Below are positions 25,684 to 34,833 of a DNA stretch of 64,000 bases, piece by piece. Position 1 is the first letter of the stretch. The number at the start of each line of letters is the position of its first letter. The translations under genes were made by a program, and so were the position numbers. The stretch lies in the NCBI GenBank assembly GCA_038211295.1, contig JBBQVS010000010.1, forward strand, positions 17,393-81,392, in the 5' to 3' direction. The notes below the pieces were generated by a model. The model made no database searches and was not told where the DNA came from. It saw only the letters and a program-made list of their open reading frames with translations. This DNA is from JBBQVS01 sp038211295. Lineage in GTDB: Bacteria > Chloroflexota > Ktedonobacteria > Ktedonobacterales > Ktedonobacteraceae.

Positions 25684-27477
25684 TTATTGTTGCGCTAGGA
25701 TGGTTTCGACATCGGTGGGGGAAAAGGTCGCTTGCAGACGTGATAGCTCTTTGATGCGTTGTGTCGCGACATTGCCGCCGCCGAGGAAGACGCCCTTCAC
25801 GCTGCGAATAAGAGCCTCGTCACGCCCGAAAGCTCCCCCACCGAAGCAGAAAATGGGTTTTGGTGGGGGCATCTTGACGATCTCGCGGCCAACTTCCGCC
25901 AAGTCTTTGACGCGTGGATGTGTCATAGCCGACAGGCAAACGATACCGGGGCGCATCGCGCGTATCTCTTGCATCAAGCTGTGCAATTCCAGCATTTGGC
26001 CCAGGTAAAAGACGTTGAGGCCAGCACGACGCCAGAAAAGCGCAAGCATCAACACGCCGAGTTCGTGCGTCTCCTTTGGAGCGCATCCAACGAGGATAGA
26101 CGAGCCTTGACGCAGGTTAGGCGTTGATTGGAATAGATGCGAGAGGCGGGTACGTAGTAAATTCGAGGCGAAGTGCTCGACCATGATGCTCAGTTTTTGC
26201 TCGGCCCACAACATCCCGATACGGTAAAGTACCGCCTGCATCAGGTTCATGCAGACATCCTCAACCGAATGATTAAAAAATGCCTCGTCGAGGATACGCT
26301 GTGCGCCTGCTTCGTCTAGCCGTCGAAAGCAGTCAAGCAAAGGGTCCTCGTAGCTGAGAAGGTTGGGTGCTTGCGTCACGCGCTGCTGCTTCTCTTTTTG
26401 CGCCGTGTCATACGCCTGTGGGGCTTGCATCGCGAGCGCGGAAAGTCGTTGGAGTGCCTCTTTGGGTGGAATGCCTGCCTCAATCAGGTGAACAACCTGT
26501 GAACGGGTAACTTTCGCTGCGAAAATTTCGGTTGTCAGAGGCAAGTTACTCAGCTTTCGCAGCTCCACGATCTGTACAAGAATTGGTTGCAAAAGTTGCT
26601 GGCAGACAAAACCAACGGGGTGAGTCGAAAAAGCATCGGATAGGATACGTTCACATCCCACTTCATCCATAAGCGTAAACGCACGTAACAGGGGTTCGCG
26701 CATCTCGCCGAGGTCGCGCTTCACGGGCAAGGTACTCGCTGACGTGAGGGGATTGATGCCTTTACTAAAGGCATATTCCGGTTCACAACGAGCGAATTCG
26801 GTCATTGCCTGTCGCACACTTGTACCAGAGGCTACGCGCTTACGTACCCAGCGTACCGCCATCACATCGCGCTGTGAATACATAGTGTAATTGTTACCAC
26901 CACGCCAGGGTGAAGGAACACCATAACGTCTCTCCCAGGCGCGAATAGTCATTGCGGGTACGCCCGTCTCAACAACAGTAGCTTCCAGGTCGAAGCGTGG
27001 CGTTGGACTATACGCGTTGATATGTGGCAAGCCATCATGTTGTGTATAGACGCTGTTTGGATGCGTCACTTGCGGCGGCATCGGTAGTTGCGAAGAACCG
27101 CTATACGCCACCTCTGTTGCTGGAGGCGGTGGCGGTAACAGGGACTTCAACATAGACTCAATGGCAGGTGTCCCATCACGCTGACCGTTGTAGGGGTCAT
27201 TGTCATATTGACCCCTACTGGAAGAGTAAGCAGCATCGGACTGGTTGTATACGCTTCCGCCAGGCCCAGTGTGCTCACTCGATAACTGCGGATATGGGCG
27301 TGTGTTGTTCACGGCGTGCATCTTCTGCGGTTGTGTCCATGTTTGTTGAGGGAAGCTTGCTTTATTCATCTGGATAGAGTGTACCTGCTGTGTGTCGAGC
27401 AGTTCAAAAATTTCGCGGCCATCTATATCGGAAAAAATACTCCATGAATTTTTTTCTTGATTATCATTGCTACCCAT
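25684..27477 (-). CDS. CarH-like MerR regulator with cobalamin-binding domain and duplicated helical bundle
   Basis: The 597-residue protein has four parts. Residues 1-150 are low-complexity, rich in Gln, Ser, Tyr and Pro. A MerR-type helix-turn-helix follows (about 160-230, with ETGVPAMTIRAWERRYGVP). Two four-helix-bundle units come next. The second has the adenosylcobalamin cap signature W-x9-EH (WAEQKLSIMVEH) near residue 424, and the Rossmann domain has E-x-H-x2-G (ETHELG) near 468. The first bundle is similar (LLRAFTLMDEVGCERILSDA) but has lost W and EH. CarH proteins repress genes in the dark as B12-bound tetramers and let go in light. This protein has the needed residues, but light response is inference. 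AAGGGG precedes the ATG at 27477. Confidence 0.88.
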   Translation of the reverse strand: MGSNDNQEKNSWSIFSDIDGREIFELLDTQQVHSIQMNKASFPQQTWTQPQKMHAVNNTRPYPQLSSEHTGPGGSVYNQSDAAYSSSRGQYDNDPYNGQRDGTPAIESMLKSLLPPPPPATEVAYSGSSQLPMPPQVTHPNSVYTQHDGLPHINAYSPTPRFDLEATVVETGVPAMTIRAWERRYGVPSPWRGGNNYTMYSQRDVMAVRWVRKRVASGTSVRQAMTEFARCEPEYAFSKGINPLTSASTLPVKRDLGEMREPLLRAFTLMDEVGCERILSDAFSTHPVGFVCQQLLQPILVQIVELRKLSNLPLTTEIFAAKVTRSQVVHLIEAGIPPKEALQRLSALAMQAPQAYDTAQKEKQQRVTQAPNLLSYEDPLLDCFRRLDEAGAQRILDEAFFNHSVEDVCMNLMQAVLYRIGMLWAEQKLSIMVEHFASNLLRTRLSHLFQSTPNLRQGSSILVGCAPKETHELGVLMLALFWRRAGLNVFYLGQMLELHSLMQEIRAMRPGIVCLSAMTHPRVKDLAEVGREIVKMPPPKPIFCFGGGAFGRDEALIRSVKGVFLGGGNVATQRIKELSRLQATFSPTDVETILAQQ

Positions 27478-27724
27478 ATGCCACCCCTTACTATGTATAG
27501 AACGTTGTCTCTCTTTATACTCTTTACTAAGTTTTCCTCTGACAGACAGGAAAAACATGCTAGCAATACTAGGACGTAAAGAGCAGGCATTGTGTAGAAA
27601 AGCACCTCATAGTACTACGAAATGGAGGTGTCCCACTTGCATAGTCTAGCATACCATATGTTAATCTTTTTGCTCATTAAAATATTGTAAAAATTATCTC
27701 TACACTGAGAGCACGTAAAACGTT

Positions 27725-27758
27725 TGTAGTGGCCTCATCCTGAAATGAGGCCACTACA
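27725..27758. terminator. Perfect 14-bp hairpin
   Basis: TGTAGTGGCCTCAT pairs perfectly with ATGAGGCCACTACA around a 6-nt loop. It lies 27 bp after the stop of the minus-strand gene at 27786, and the minus-strand side continues into a T-rich stretch. The rest of 27478-27785 shows nothing but a short imperfect repeat near 27605-27632. Confidence 0.65.
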
Positions 27759-27785
27759 GAGGAAGTATTTGGAGCGTAAGCTTTT

Positions 27786-28040
27786 TTAGCGCACTCCCGC
27801 CTGCGATGTACAATCCATTACAGAGTGCTTTCTATTTTCGATAATGCTTGTTCGCCATTGAAGAAATACATCGGGCATGTCCTGCGTTCCCACTGACCCC
27901 ATTGCCTGCTCTATCCACCGCGCTCCACAAACACCACAGATTCCATGTGTTGCGTCGTAGAATTTAGGCAGTGGCGCCGCTGAAATATGCTCGCCTGCGT
28001 CATTTATAAGTCGCAAACACCACGCGCACTGTCGCTTCAT
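27786..28040 (-). CDS. Small CxxC zinc-ribbon-like protein
   Basis: From the ATG at 28040 (GGGAAGGAC upstream) the protein has 84 residues. It carries two cysteine pairs, RQCAWCLRLIN and HGICGVCGARWIEQ, separated by a loop with FYDATHG. This pattern suggests a zinc ribbon; similar short proteins in this group are seen near signalling genes. I do not recognise a specific family. Nothing else in the gene gives a function. A frame extending 17 codons upstream looks less likely because of the ribosome site. Confidence 0.6.
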   Translation of the reverse strand: MKRQCAWCLRLINDAGEHISAAPLPKFYDATHGICGVCGARWIEQAMGSVGTQDMPDVFLQWRTSIIENRKHSVMDCTSQAGVR

Positions 28041-28177
28041 TCTGTTTAGTCCTTCCCAATTCATGAAGAGTCTTGAAGTAGATACTCTCATTTTTATATT
28101 AAAAACTTATTTTTGTACTCTTTTTGCCGTTTCTCTTGGTAGAACAGGCTAAGCTTCTATTATATACGTTGTTTATA

Positions 28178-28972
28178 TTATTTTCTGGAAACATGACAGT
28201 TTCCAAAAGAAATACTCTTTATTATTTGTGCCAATTCTGGCGGCTTTGTTGTACTCTCCGCATAAATAGCTATTGGTACATCCCTACAGGTATTCACTTG
28301 CCATATATCAGTAAACGTGCCATTTTCATCAACTTGCATAGTGTGCTTCAGGATACTTTTTCCACCTGCCATTTTGTAGTAAATTGTCATAGAAACTCCA
28401 GGCGTAAAACTACTTCCACAAATGAATAAGTGCCGCTCATTCACCTGTAGTTGAGTTGTACACGCAGTTGTAATGGTCGGTTTTTTCTTGGGTGTTCCTG
28501 TTGTGGTAGTGCCAACTACCACAATTGCTGTCGGGTCTACCGTTGGTCGCTGTTGTGGAATATTTGTTGGAACCTGCACGACACGCGTCGCTTTTGGCAA
28601 TGGAAGTTTGAAACTAGCAACGCTCGTTATGAAATGTGTTGTCAATCCCGTGAGTAAGACCACACAGAGAATGCCCACCAGTGCCACCAGCGATACACGC
28701 CACTTTATGTGCATTGTATCGCGAGACAGTTGGCGCGATAGGCTGGGCGCATATAGTTCCCGTAAGACACGCTGTGAAACGGTTGAGTAGGTGGGGTTGC
28801 TATTGTACGAGCGCGTCCATACCTCTAATGTGTCCCCTATAGTACGTAATTCGGCACAACGCGCACTACACATAAGGCAGAGCGCAATATGTTCTTGTAG
28901 ACCTTGCGACCAGAGATGCTGCTGTTGCTTCCGTACATAAGCCAGCAACAGTTCATCAGACGGATGCTTCAT
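28178..28972 (-). CDS. Transmembrane anti-sigma factor
   Basis: The 264-residue protein starts MKHPSDELLLAYV and has a zinc-binding anti-sigma motif, H-x3-C-x2-C in EHIALCLMC, near residue 30. One membrane helix follows near 115 (VSLVALVGILCVVLLTGL), then a Thr/Pro-rich linker and an outer beta-rich domain with four cysteines (TTACTTQLQVNERHLFICGS and later NTC, NC). It overlaps the preceding sigma-factor gene by 17 bp, which fits tight coupling. It should hold that sigma factor at the membrane until an outside signal triggers release. A longer frame upstream runs into the sigma gene and is rejected. Confidence 0.87.
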   Translation of the reverse strand: MKHPSDELLLAYVRKQQQHLWSQGLQEHIALCLMCSARCAELRTIGDTLEVWTRSYNSNPTYSTVSQRVLRELYAPSLSRQLSRDTMHIKWRVSLVALVGILCVVLLTGLTTHFITSVASFKLPLPKATRVVQVPTNIPQQRPTVDPTAIVVVGTTTTGTPKKKPTITTACTTQLQVNERHLFICGSSFTPGVSMTIYYKMAGGKSILKHTMQVDENGTFTDIWQVNTCRDVPIAIYAESTTKPPELAQIIKSISFGNCHVSRK

Positions 28973-29576
28973 GCCGCCTCCCTTCCCTGCCCGTAGCATC
29001 TTGCGCGTACACGCGGCGAAACTTCTCGACGCCACGCGAAACACGTTTCCGCACGGCTTCCGACGAAATGTTGACAATAGTACCAATTTGCTCATAGGTG
29101 AAACCATCACCATAGTGAAGCTGAACGCACACAGCATCTTTGGGGGCAATGCTTTTGAATGCCTCTTGAATAAGAATGCTTGTCTCTGTTCGCTCTTCAA
29201 ATGAAGACGCTAACATTGGCCGTTCTATCATATTCTCGTGGCTAATACCCGCTATACTTTCTTCGTGTGAAGACGCTCCAAACGAAAAAGAAACAAAGAG
29301 GTATCGACGTTTTCTATTGAGATAGCGCAAGCCAAAGTTCGTGGCAATACGATAAATCCACGCATCCAGTGCAAGCAGAGGAGATGTTTTGCCAATTTCC
29401 TTATAGACTTGTAGAAATGTATCCTGCGCCAGGTCCAGTGCTACCTCACGCTCCCCCACAAGGCGATGCAAATACCCGGTAATAGGACATTGTAATCGTT
29501 CCATGAGCACACGAAACGCTTGTGCATCTCCTGCACGCAGACGCGCTACCTCATCCTCCTGAACATCCATCACCAT
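28956..29576 (-). CDS. ECF-type RNA polymerase sigma factor
   Basis: The 206-residue protein has sigma region 2 (GDAQAFRVLMERLQCPITGYLHRLVG, LAQDTFLQVYKEI, DAWIYRIATNFGLRYLNRKRR) and region 4 (APKDAVCVQLHYGDGFTYEQIGTIVNISSEAVRKRVSRG). The linker between them is longer than usual (about 45 residues). It belongs to the extracytoplasmic-function group and is paired with the anti-sigma factor encoded immediately downstream. AAGG lies 5 nt before the ATG. Its regulon is unknown; the LysM transglycosylase just upstream is one candidate. Confidence 0.92.
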   Translation of the reverse strand: MVMDVQEDEVARLRAGDAQAFRVLMERLQCPITGYLHRLVGEREVALDLAQDTFLQVYKEIGKTSPLLALDAWIYRIATNFGLRYLNRKRRYLFVSFSFGASSHEESIAGISHENMIERPMLASSFEERTETSILIQEAFKSIAPKDAVCVQLHYGDGFTYEQIGTIVNISSEAVRKRVSRGVEKFRRVYAQDATGREGRRHEASV

Positions 29577-29839
29577 AATGGCCTTATCTGCGACTCTCTA
29601 CGTGACGACCCTACCCCTACACAACCCGTCTTTATAAAACAACGGCACGTCCAGGTATGTAATCGTCTCCCTTACATATTACAATCAATGAAGATGCTAA
29701 AAGCGGACAATCCGTGCCGCATCTTTTTAGCATGTCGCAAACAATAACGAATTGCAGGTAACATAGTTGCATACACCTATGCACGTTGTGCGTTTTGGGG
29801 GGTATGTTCCGCCAAATGGGGGATATGAAAGGGAAAGAG

Positions 29840-29873
29840 ACCTGACGCGAGGTAGAATTACCTCGCGTCAGGT
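29840..29873 (-). terminator. Terminator of the LysM transglycosylase gene
   Basis: CCTGACGCGAGGTA and TACCTCGCGTCAGG form a perfect 14-bp stem, plus one more A-T pair, with a GAAT loop. On the minus strand it is followed by TCTCTTTCCCTTTC. The remainder of 29577-29839 is the sigma-factor upstream region, with no gene. Confidence 0.85.
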
Positions 29874-29897
29874 ATGCTGATGGGTACCTCAAAAGTC

Positions 29898-30659
29898 CTA
29901 ATACATGATGACGCGGATATAGTTCTGCGTCTCATAGGGGAGACAATAGGTCCAGGATTGGCCGCAACGGAGCGCGTAGTTCATCGCGCCGGGGCCAGCG
30001 TTGTAGGCAGCCAGTGCCATCGCATAACTGCCATAGTGATAGTAATATGAGGCCATCAGACGCGCCGCTCCACTTAACGACTGTACGGGATTATATGGGT
30101 TGATGCCAAGCGAGGCCGCCGTTGCAGGCTCGAATTGGGCAATGCCAATCGCGCCCGCGCCTGAATACGCGTTGACACGGAAACCACTCTCCTGATAAAT
30201 CTGGCGCACAAATAAATTAGCAGGAATGCCAGAATTATATGCGTCCTGCTGAGCCAGACCTACATAGTAGTTCTGAGACGCGACAGGCACGCCGCCACCT
30301 CCTGTGTGTCCACCGCCGCCCGATGTCGTCGCGATTCCGCTGCCGGGGATACATAGCAACTCGGAGATATAGATAAAATTAGGGTTGCTGATGCCATTGT
30401 AGCGAGCAAGTGCCTGGTACGACATGCCGTAGCGAGCCGCAATACCACTGAGGTTGTTCCCCCAGGCGACGCGGTACGTGCGATCTGTCGAGCGACAGGT
30501 TCCGTGCGCGAAGGTGCTGAGGCCGAGCAGGGAGCCGCCAATCGCGCCCGTTGCAACAAGAGCCAACACCAGCAGAATGAGTGCTTGTCGGCTCAGCTGA
30601 CCGACAAAACGTGATGCTGGACGCTCTGCTATAAATGCGCGGCATCGAGAAATCATCAT
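29898..30659 (-). CDS. Exported LysM lytic transglycosylase (SLT type)
   Basis: From the ATG at 30659 (AAAGGA 8 nt upstream) the protein has 253 residues. A basic start and a hydrophobic segment (ALILLVLALVATGAIGGSLL) form a signal anchor. A LysM unit between two cysteines follows (CRSTDRTYRVAWGNNLSGIA to ISELLCIPG), then a glycine linker and an SLT domain with the catalytic glutamate in QIYQESGFRVNAYSGAGAIG and the AYNAGPGAMNYALRCG motif. It would bind peptidoglycan through LysM and cleave the glycan to anhydromuramic ends. Its N-terminal layout matches the LysM-CHAP protein at 55429. Confidence 0.93.
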   Translation of the reverse strand: MMISRCRAFIAERPASRFVGQLSRQALILLVLALVATGAIGGSLLGLSTFAHGTCRSTDRTYRVAWGNNLSGIAARYGMSYQALARYNGISNPNFIYISELLCIPGSGIATTSGGGGHTGGGGVPVASQNYYVGLAQQDAYNSGIPANLFVRQIYQESGFRVNAYSGAGAIGIAQFEPATAASLGINPYNPVQSLSGAARLMASYYYHYGSYAMALAAYNAGPGAMNYALRCGQSWTYCLPYETQNYIRVIMY

Positions 30660-30904
30660 GGAAGGTATCCTTTCTACAAAAAAGCCGTTCACGTTCTTTG
30701 CGTGGTACAAGAGGAAAGCTACTCATGATATACGCTCTCCTTGTATGCGAGTCTATAGAAAAGTACCGATAGTCAGCAGCTATTCGAGGAGAATAGGACT
30801 ATTGGCTACACGTTCAAAAAAACGTTTCGCCATAATCATGAAAGATATACATATCTCTATGTGTGTAGTAGAATGGACGAAAGAGTTGTTAGAATACTAG
30901 CGCA

Positions 30905-31648
30905 ATGCTTCAAGAGGTAGTGTTGTTGATACAAAGCGACGCGCACTTTACAGAACAACGCGAAGAGCCGCAGGTGTGGCGCATCGACGAACTGGCGCAA
31001 CGCGCGGGTGTCGCGAGCCGCACAATTCGCTTTTACAATACACATGGCCTCTTGCCCGCGCCACTCATGCGTGGGCGTGTCGCCTATTACGGGCAAGAAC
31101 ACGTTGTGATACTACGAATAATCCGCGAGTTGAAAGAGCAGCAGCACCTGCCGCTGGACGTTATCAAAGACTTGTTAGACATTCGCGCCCAGCATGGCGA
31201 CATGCAAATGAACCTCGCACTGAGCCAACGCTTCACCCGCGGCCTACCCACTCCAATAGGCGAACAACAGGCGCGGCTCTCGACAGCCGAGCTTGCGCGG
31301 CGGAGTGCGGTAACACCAGAATACATTGACGCGCTTGTCAAGCAAGACCTGCTTTTCCCACAGGAATCGGAGGGCGAAACCTTGTTCACAGGTGACGACA
31401 CACGGCTCATCGAGGTTTATCAGCAGTTCGAGCAACTTGGCTTGCCGCTTTCCCTACCCACCCTAATGCGCTTTCAGCTCAAACAGCTTGCCCGCAGCGA
31501 GATCGCCGCTTACGAACAACACATTATTCCACACTGGCATGAAGAGGGGCTATCTTTGGAAGAGCAAACGCGACAATTCGAGCATGTATTCACGCTTGCC
31601 GAAACGCTACTCACAATCATGCATAAGAAATTGCTCTACCAGATGTAG
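30905..31648 (+). CDS. MerR-family transcriptional regulator
   Basis: The 247-residue protein has a MerR DNA-binding domain after a 22-residue lead: WRIDELAQRAGVASRTIRFYNTHGLLPAPL, then GRVAYYGQEHVVILRIIRELKEQQHLPLDVIKDLL. The rest (about 115-247) is alpha-helical with a second helix-turn-helix-like stretch (LSTAELARRSAVTPEYIDALVKQDLL), and no metal-binding cysteines or known effector domain. The ribosome site is weak. It is divergent from the LysM transglycosylase gene and may control it or itself. Confidence 0.88.
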   Translation: MLQEVVLLIQSDAHFTEQREEPQVWRIDELAQRAGVASRTIRFYNTHGLLPAPLMRGRVAYYGQEHVVILRIIRELKEQQHLPLDVIKDLLDIRAQHGDMQMNLALSQRFTRGLPTPIGEQQARLSTAELARRSAVTPEYIDALVKQDLLFPQESEGETLFTGDDTRLIEVYQQFEQLGLPLSLPTLMRFQLKQLARSEIAAYEQHIIPHWHEEGLSLEEQTRQFEHVFTLAETLLTIMHKKLLYQM

Positions 31649-31754
31649 GACGCTCAATATTTGCACATCGACCTCTTCCAGATATTGCAACGGACACCTA
31701 TAATAAACTATAGACATGATATGTATCGGACTCTGTATAAAGGATTTTACGTTT

Positions 31755-32234
31755 ATGAAAAATATTGTACAACGCCTTATTTCGCGTGAATGGCGACCCG
31801 GACAGGCGGCGGTTGCTGGCCTTGTAGCAACGGTTGCGTATAGTATCGCAATGGAAGGTGACATTCTGCTTGTTGGCAATCGCTTTAGCGATGTGCGTTT
31901 CATCGAAGGCTTGCTGGCAGGAGAAAAACGCTCGAAGCCCCTGTTCTTTGCGTCGTGGGCGATTCACATTCTCAATGGAGTCGCATTGGGCGAACTCTAT
32001 GGTGCGGTGGTGAAACGCTATCTACCCGGCCCTAACTGGCTCAAAGGCACAATCTTTGGCGAAATCTTTATCATCAGCGCGTGGTGGCTGACTCCACTTG
32101 CCGACAAATATCATCCCCTCATCAAAAATGGCGAGATGCCGCGCCTGTTTCAGTGGAAGTCATTCTTCCAGAACATCGCGCGGCACCTCGTCTTCGGCCT
32201 CGTACTTGGTTTGCTCTATAAAGATGGCAAGTAG
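31755..32234 (+). CDS. Conserved membrane protein of unknown function
   Basis: The 159-residue protein (ATG at 31755, AAGGA upstream) has about four hydrophobic segments: AAVAGLVATVAYSIAMEGD, SWAIHILNGVALGELYG, GTIFGEIFIISAWWLTPLAD and NIARHLVFGLVLGLLYKDG. The charged residues in ISREWRPGQ and the internal glutamates resemble DUF6789/YagU-like proteins of Chloroflexota, but I am not sure of the family. Its stop is 8 bp from the stop of the opposing gene. Confidence 0.65.
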   Translation: MKNIVQRLISREWRPGQAAVAGLVATVAYSIAMEGDILLVGNRFSDVRFIEGLLAGEKRSKPLFFASWAIHILNGVALGELYGAVVKRYLPGPNWLKGTIFGEIFIISAWWLTPLADKYHPLIKNGEMPRLFQWKSFFQNIARHLVFGLVLGLLYKDGK

Positions 32235-32242
32235 AGCGATTT

Positions 32243-32626
32243 TCACACGAAGTAGCGCATCCATTCGCCGACCAGTGGCAGGCGGTAGCGTGGATGCGCC
32301 CATGCCATCACCATCAGCCAGACCCAGAGAATGCCCATTGTCCACCACAGTACGGTAAGCAGTAGCCCCAACCCGAAGTTCGTCACCAGTCCCAGCACGG
32401 GAATCCAGCCCAACATTCCCTTCAGCAGGCTCACCCCGAACATCAGCAGGGACAACGTGCCGAATGTAACCATTGACTGGGCCGCCTGCCAGCGCACATT
32501 GCGGCTACTCTCGGTTTCTCGTGTCTCCACCATGAACAACAGCACCCCTGATACCCAGAGGAATGCATACGCGAGGCATCGCTCCACGCGCTCATCGAAA
32601 CCAAGCACTGTCGTTCTACGCATCAT
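32243..32626 (-). CDS. Tic20/DUF4870-like small membrane protein
   Basis: A 127-residue protein with three or four hydrophobic segments. LAYAFLWVSGVLLFMVETRE and SSRNVRWQAAQSMVTFGTLSLL are the usual opening of the DUF4870/Tic20-like group, in which a short charged loop (here with RWQAAQS) lies between the first two helices. It ends YRLPLVGEWMRYFV, also typical. The function in bacteria is unknown. It stands alone and converges on the preceding gene. Confidence 0.82.
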   Translation of the reverse strand: MMRRTTVLGFDERVERCLAYAFLWVSGVLLFMVETRETESSRNVRWQAAQSMVTFGTLSLLMFGVSLLKGMLGWIPVLGLVTNFGLGLLLTVLWWTMGILWVWLMVMAWAHPRYRLPLVGEWMRYFV

Positions 32627-32975
32627 TTGTTGCCTTCCTCACTCGTGCGCGAATGCCCCTGTCTGTGGGTGGCGAGACCGCGCCTCATAAAATCCTCTTG
32701 TGTTCCTCTTCCGCAACATATACGAAAGCAGAACCAGCGACGTTGCAACGCATATATCAGTGATTGCTCAAGAAGGTGTGAAGAAAATCACAAATATTTC
32801 GCAACTAAACCGCATCCTTGCGCGTCTGTATCTTTGGCACAGACTCTACATTCGAGTCGCTTTTACCAGTGTTCGACTAGGAAGAATGGGGTAAATGACA
32901 CAGCATAATGAGCAAGGCATCCTTTATACTATGTTATAGTACATGCTTAGCAAAGAATAGAATTGCAGGATACAC
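32627..32975. other. Intergenic region without a gene
   Basis: This 349-bp divergent gap holds only promoter-like AT-rich sequence near its right end (TTTATACTATGTTATAG around 32922). I see no RNA structure or short gene I would defend. Confidence 0.5.
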
Positions 32976-34727
32976 ATGCAACAAGCACTATCCAGAACCC
33001 GTTTACTGACCATACAGCGTTCACAGCCTATCGTTCGTGCTAGCGTTGGCTTGCTCACTATGCTCATTGGTATCGCTGACATGCTTTCTGCTATCGTACC
33101 TAAACTGCACTGGGACATTCTTCTCGGCGCATGGTCGATTGCAGTTCATAATAGAGTACACGCGCAAACACTTACCGTCGTAGTTGGCTTCTTTCTGATA
33201 CTGCTCTCCTATGGGCTTGCACGCGGCAAACGTCACGCGTGGCACATCACCACGCTGCTGGCCCTGCTGTCGGCGGTACTCCACATTTTGCGCGGTGGCT
33301 CCATTCTCGCGACGCTGGTCGCGCTTGCCCTCGCGTTCTTGCTCGGCCTGCTCATCCCCTTCTTTCAAGCGAAGAGCGACCCGCCTTCGGTCTGGCGCGG
33401 CTATACCGCCCTCTTGCTGGGACTGGGAGTCGTTGCATTCTACACAGTTGGCGGCTTCCTTGCGCTCTACGGACAATTCGACGCGCTCAATGAACGGATC
33501 GGGTTTGAAGAAGTGCTGATTCGAGCCTTCACCTTTACGCACATGCACATCTCGCATGGCTCCTCGATCTTCTTTTTCAGCCGCGCCCTGCCCGTCCTGT
33601 GTGCCAGCGCGGTTGTCTACGGCATGATACAGCTCTTCCGACCCGTCGCACTGACACTGCTTTCAGACGAAAAAGAGCGCGATGCGGTACTGGTGACGAT
33701 GCACCTGCACGGGAAAAGTTCCATCTCGTACTTCGCGCTCGACACTGATAAGTCCTACTTTTACTCGTATTCGGGCAAGTCGATTATCAGCTATGTACTG
33801 GAGGGGAGTACCGCCGTTGTCTTGGGCGACCCGATTGGGCCGGACGATGAAACCTACGAGTGCATCGGGCAGTTTATCGACTTTTGTCACGAGCAGGATT
33901 GGACGATTGTCTTCTGGCAGGTGCGCGATTCGCTGATTGGCCTCTACCGCGCTGCTGGTCTGCATACGCTTAAAATCGGTGAGGATGCGGTCATTGACAC
34001 GCGCGTGTTCACGCTCAAGGGGGGCGCGATGGCAAATGTGCGCTCTAGCGTCAAACGTGCCGAGAAGGATGGCCTCCATGTCGTTTTCTATCGGGGCAGA
34101 GTACGCGATGCTGAACAATTGAGCCAGATGGAACGCATCTCGCAAGCCTGGGTATCGCAAAAGGGTGGCTCCGAAATGGGGTTCAGCATGGGCCGCTTCG
34201 AGCCACTTGGCGACGAGAAGCAGCTTACCGCCGTCGCGGTTGATTGCCACAACAAGGTTCACGCCTTCGTGACCTTTATTCCAATCTATGGACGCCGCGG
34301 CTATGGCCTTGACCTGATGCGCCGCGCTGAGCAACCAGCACCCGGCACAATGGAGTTGCTGCTTACACGCTCGATTGAACATCTTCAGGAGGGCGCGGAG
34401 ATCGTGAGCCTCGGCCTTGCGTCTCTCAGCAATGCCAATCAGGATGACGAAACGCTTCTGGGCACTAGCATCGACTTTTTGACGCACCGCTTTGGCGACC
34501 CTGAAAAGAATCGTTCGCTTTTCAACTTCAAAAAGAAGTTTCAACCCACATGGGAGAGCCGCTATCTCGTCTATTCCAGCACGCTGAGTCTTCCGAAGAT
34601 CGGGTGGGCATTGTACCACGCGCATCAGCGCGACGCTTCCCTGCTCAAAACGCTTAACCGCAGCGTGCGCGAGTGGCAGCATAATCGCCATGTCTGCGCG
34701 AAGCCAGTAGAGACGATACAGGCGTAG
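32976..34727 (+). CDS. MprF-like lipid aminoacyltransferase, DUF2156 domain, with short membrane part
   Basis: MprF-type enzymes move an amino acid from aminoacyl-tRNA to phosphatidylglycerol, which lowers surface negative charge. This 583-residue protein has six or seven membrane helices in its first 230 residues, then the GNAT-like DUF2156 domain: SYFYSYSGKSIISYVLEGSTAVVLGDPIG, KGGAMANVRSSVKRAEKDGL, ISQAWVSQKGGSEMGFSMGR and NFKKKFQPTWESRYLVYSS. Full MprF has about 14 helices, so the separate flippase part is missing. The amino acid (lysine or other) is not readable from sequence. AGGA is 6 nt before the ATG. Confidence 0.85.
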   Translation: MQQALSRTRLLTIQRSQPIVRASVGLLTMLIGIADMLSAIVPKLHWDILLGAWSIAVHNRVHAQTLTVVVGFFLILLSYGLARGKRHAWHITTLLALLSAVLHILRGGSILATLVALALAFLLGLLIPFFQAKSDPPSVWRGYTALLLGLGVVAFYTVGGFLALYGQFDALNERIGFEEVLIRAFTFTHMHISHGSSIFFFSRALPVLCASAVVYGMIQLFRPVALTLLSDEKERDAVLVTMHLHGKSSISYFALDTDKSYFYSYSGKSIISYVLEGSTAVVLGDPIGPDDETYECIGQFIDFCHEQDWTIVFWQVRDSLIGLYRAAGLHTLKIGEDAVIDTRVFTLKGGAMANVRSSVKRAEKDGLHVVFYRGRVRDAEQLSQMERISQAWVSQKGGSEMGFSMGRFEPLGDEKQLTAVAVDCHNKVHAFVTFIPIYGRRGYGLDLMRRAEQPAPGTMELLLTRSIEHLQEGAEIVSLGLASLSNANQDDETLLGTSIDFLTHRFGDPEKNRSLFNFKKKFQPTWESRYLVYSSTLSLPKIGWALYHAHQRDASLLKTLNRSVREWQHNRHVCAKPVETIQA

Positions 34728-34752
34728 AGCGTAACCAACCACGCCCTACGTA

Positions 34753-34781
34753 TTGTCACGATGCATCGACTGCCGTATAAT
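34753..34781 (+). promoter_or_regulatory. Sigma-A-type promoter before the small membrane protein and holA
   Basis: TTGTCA (34753-34758) and TATAAT (34776-34781) are separated by 17 bp, about 50 bp before the ATG at 34834. Confidence 0.65.
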
Positions 34782-34833
34782 GAGGGTAGCATTGAAAATT
34801 TTATAAAAATACTCTTTCAGGAGGCTTTATTCT

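Noticed and set aside
28973..29200. Upstream extension of the anti-sigma factor frame
   Set aside because: It overlaps the sigma-factor gene. The zinc-binding domain starts correctly at the ATG at 28972.
33663..34742. Long open frame (359 codons) on the minus strand opposite the MprF-like gene
   Set aside because: It has no ribosome site or family features, while the plus-strand protein has clear DUF2156 motifs. It is a frame shadow from biased codon use.
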